From NCBI GenBank assembly GCA_905233335.1, contig CAJOED010000004.1, positions 1 through 22,457 on the forward strand: a stretch of 22,457 nt of DNA, given 5' to 3'. Each line of letters opens with the position of its first letter. Within the stretch, counting starts at the first letter, position 1. Origin of the DNA: an uncultured Synergistales bacterium (GTDB taxonomy: Bacteria > Synergistota > Synergistia > Synergistales > Aminobacteriaceae). The position numbers were made by a program, and so were the translations under genes. The notes under the pieces were generated by a model that saw only the letters and a list, made by a program, of their open reading frames with translations, was not told the DNA's origin and made no database searches. Shown here one piece after another: positions 21,768 through 22,457 of the stretch.

Positions 21768-22061
21768 TCACAGTCCGAAAATCTCTGAATGACTGCCGAG
21801 CCTTTCGAGTATTAACAAGTCATCATTGATATAAGTATATACTAGCAGTAAGTCAGGCCGTATATGACACTCACGTTTCCCCTCCAAAGTACCATGAAGT
21901 GAATGATCGCGATAAGCTGCGGGAAGCTGTATATTATCAGCAAGTGCGTCTACAACTTCCCATAATTCACCGCTGGGATAAGCTATCACATCACGGTACT
22001 TACCCCTAACTCCACGCTTGAAGTCCTGCTTGAATTTCCTGCTGTGCTTTGCTGTCCTCAA
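21768..22061 (-). CDS. YafQ-family (RelE superfamily) mRNA interferase toxin
   Basis: The 97-residue protein matches YafQ, a ribosome-dependent endoribonuclease. Residues that line up with E. coli YafQ catalytic positions are all present: His53 in YRDH, His66 and Asp70 in CHIRPD, His91 in GSHSEIF and Phe95. The start is a TTG at 22061 with AGGAGG six bases upstream, giving MRTAKHSRKFKQDFKRG, the normal N-terminus; a TTG at 22097 would add 12 unsupported residues. It overlaps the upstream gene by 56 nt, the usual sign of a coupled antitoxin-toxin pair. It should be active unless neutralised. Confidence 0.88.
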   Translation of the reverse strand: MRTAKHSRKFKQDFKRGVRGKYRDVIAYPSGELWEVVDALADNIQLPAAYRDHSLHGTLEGKRECHIRPDLLLVYTYINDDLLILERLGSHSEIFGL

Positions 22062-22326
22062 GGTCGGCCTCCTCACGCCACTTGTCAAACTCCGCAAAAA
22101 GCTCGTCTATCGTGTACGGTCCCTCAAGCAGTCCGTGCTCTTCCTCGTACATCGCGCACAAAGTCCCGTACGTCGGGTTGCCGTATCTGTCGTAAATCGC
22201 ACGCTCGTATGCCGGGTCATCGTCCTCGTAGTCGGGGTCATACACAAAATTAGCCCAAAGCTCGTCCATCGTCATCTTCCGAGTCGGCTTCACCCATACT
22301 GTTTTTTTCTCCGTCGCTGCTTCCAT
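22006..22326 (-). CDS. Probable antitoxin of the YafQ-type toxin, family not recognised
   Basis: A 106-residue acidic protein placed directly before, and overlapping, the toxin gene, where the antitoxin is expected. It does not show the ribbon-helix-helix start of RelB/DinJ. It contains two similar segments, TMDELWANF (19-27) and TIDELFAEF (72-80), and a Tyr/Asp-rich stretch between them (about 29-53). The C-terminal helix around DELFAEFDKWREEAD could wrap the toxin, but that is a guess. The ATG has a GAGGTGA ribosome site. It may be a known antitoxin that I do not recognise, or an unrelated gene. Confidence 0.65.
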   Translation of the reverse strand: MEAATEKKTVWVKPTRKMTMDELWANFVYDPDYEDDDPAYERAIYDRYGNPTYGTLCAMYEEEHGLLEGPYTIDELFAEFDKWREEADLEDSKAQQEIQAGLQAWS

Positions 22327-22346
22327 TGCTAATCACCTCGCGGGTA

Positions 22347-22373
22347 ATTATATATTTGCTCTCTCTCGTTCAA
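22347..22373 (-). promoter_or_regulatory. Candidate promoter of the toxin-antitoxin pair
   Basis: A consensus -10 TATAAT (22352-22347) lies 20 nt before the antitoxin ATG, with TTGAAC (22373-22368) 15 nt upstream and TTGCGT (22378-22373) at 20 nt. Neither spacing is ideal, so the -35 is doubtful. An AT-rich region follows further upstream. The remaining right-edge bases up to 22457 hold no gene I can support. Confidence 0.35.
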
Positions 22374-22457
22374 CGCAAAAAATTTTTCATGAACATCATG
22401 CTCTCGTCCTCAAAAAAATTATCGTGCCTATTCGCCAACGTCCACAGAAAATTTCTC

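Noticed and set aside
21415..21771. A 118-residue minus-strand frame rich in Arg overlapping the cupin gene
   Set aside because: The cupin frame has clear metal-binding motifs; this one is a low-complexity shadow.
22370..22399. A 9-codon frame (MMFMKNFLR) with a GAGGA-like site upstream of the antitoxin
   Set aside because: It is too short to support and lies before the best candidate promoter.
22428..22457. An open minus-strand frame entering from the right edge and ending in TAG
   Set aside because: Only nine codons are visible; it could be the end of an upstream gene, but nothing identifies it.

Overview
The window is the main ribosomal-protein supercluster of a bacterium. Every gene I can support lies on the minus strand, so transcription runs from the right edge to the left. 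The gene order is str (rpsL, rpsG, fusA, tuf), S10 (rpsJ to rpsQ), spc (rplN to secY, adk, map), alpha (infA, rpmJ, rpsM, rpsK, rpoA, rplQ), then an ECF transporter module. The four-cysteine type of S14, a KOW protein between map and infA, a zinc-type adenylate kinase LID and ecf genes after rplQ suggest a Firmicutes-like or Synergistota-like lineage. I lean towards Synergistota on the general look of the proteins, but this is not proven here.

Right edge (about 21.4-22.4 kb): a toxin-antitoxin pair with a clear YafQ-family toxin and an antitoxin I do not recognise, followed by a small cupin protein. Next comes a good sigma-70 promoter whose -35 box overlaps the cupin stop codon, and an 84-nt leader before rpsL. 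The leader holds a hairpin that would bring a distant strong Shine-Dalgarno sequence to the ideal distance from the rpsL GTG start. rpoB and rpoC, often found just upstream of rpsL, are not here.

Middle (about 4.9-21.2 kb): tightly packed translation genes, most separated by fewer than 30 nt or overlapping, plus secY (protein export), adk and map (nucleotide balance and N-terminal Met removal). fusA is broken: about 17 nt are missing in domain II and the frame changes, which in an essential gene points to an assembly error or a second copy elsewhere.

Left part (1-4.9 kb): infA, rpmJ (too short for most ORF calls), rpsM, rpsK, rpoA and rplQ. rpsD is absent from its usual place between rpsK and rpoA. 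RpoA carries an acidic linker and an acidic tail. The two ECF ATPases, usually two genes, are one 557-residue protein here, and its start looks disturbed. ecfT is complete and ends 14 nt from the window edge.

No tRNA, rRNA, CRISPR array, insertion sequence or intrinsic terminator was seen, and there is no gene-free stretch above 300 nt. The material is mostly housekeeping; the points worth following are the rpsL leader, the unknown antitoxin, the fused EcfA and the two disturbed reading frames.
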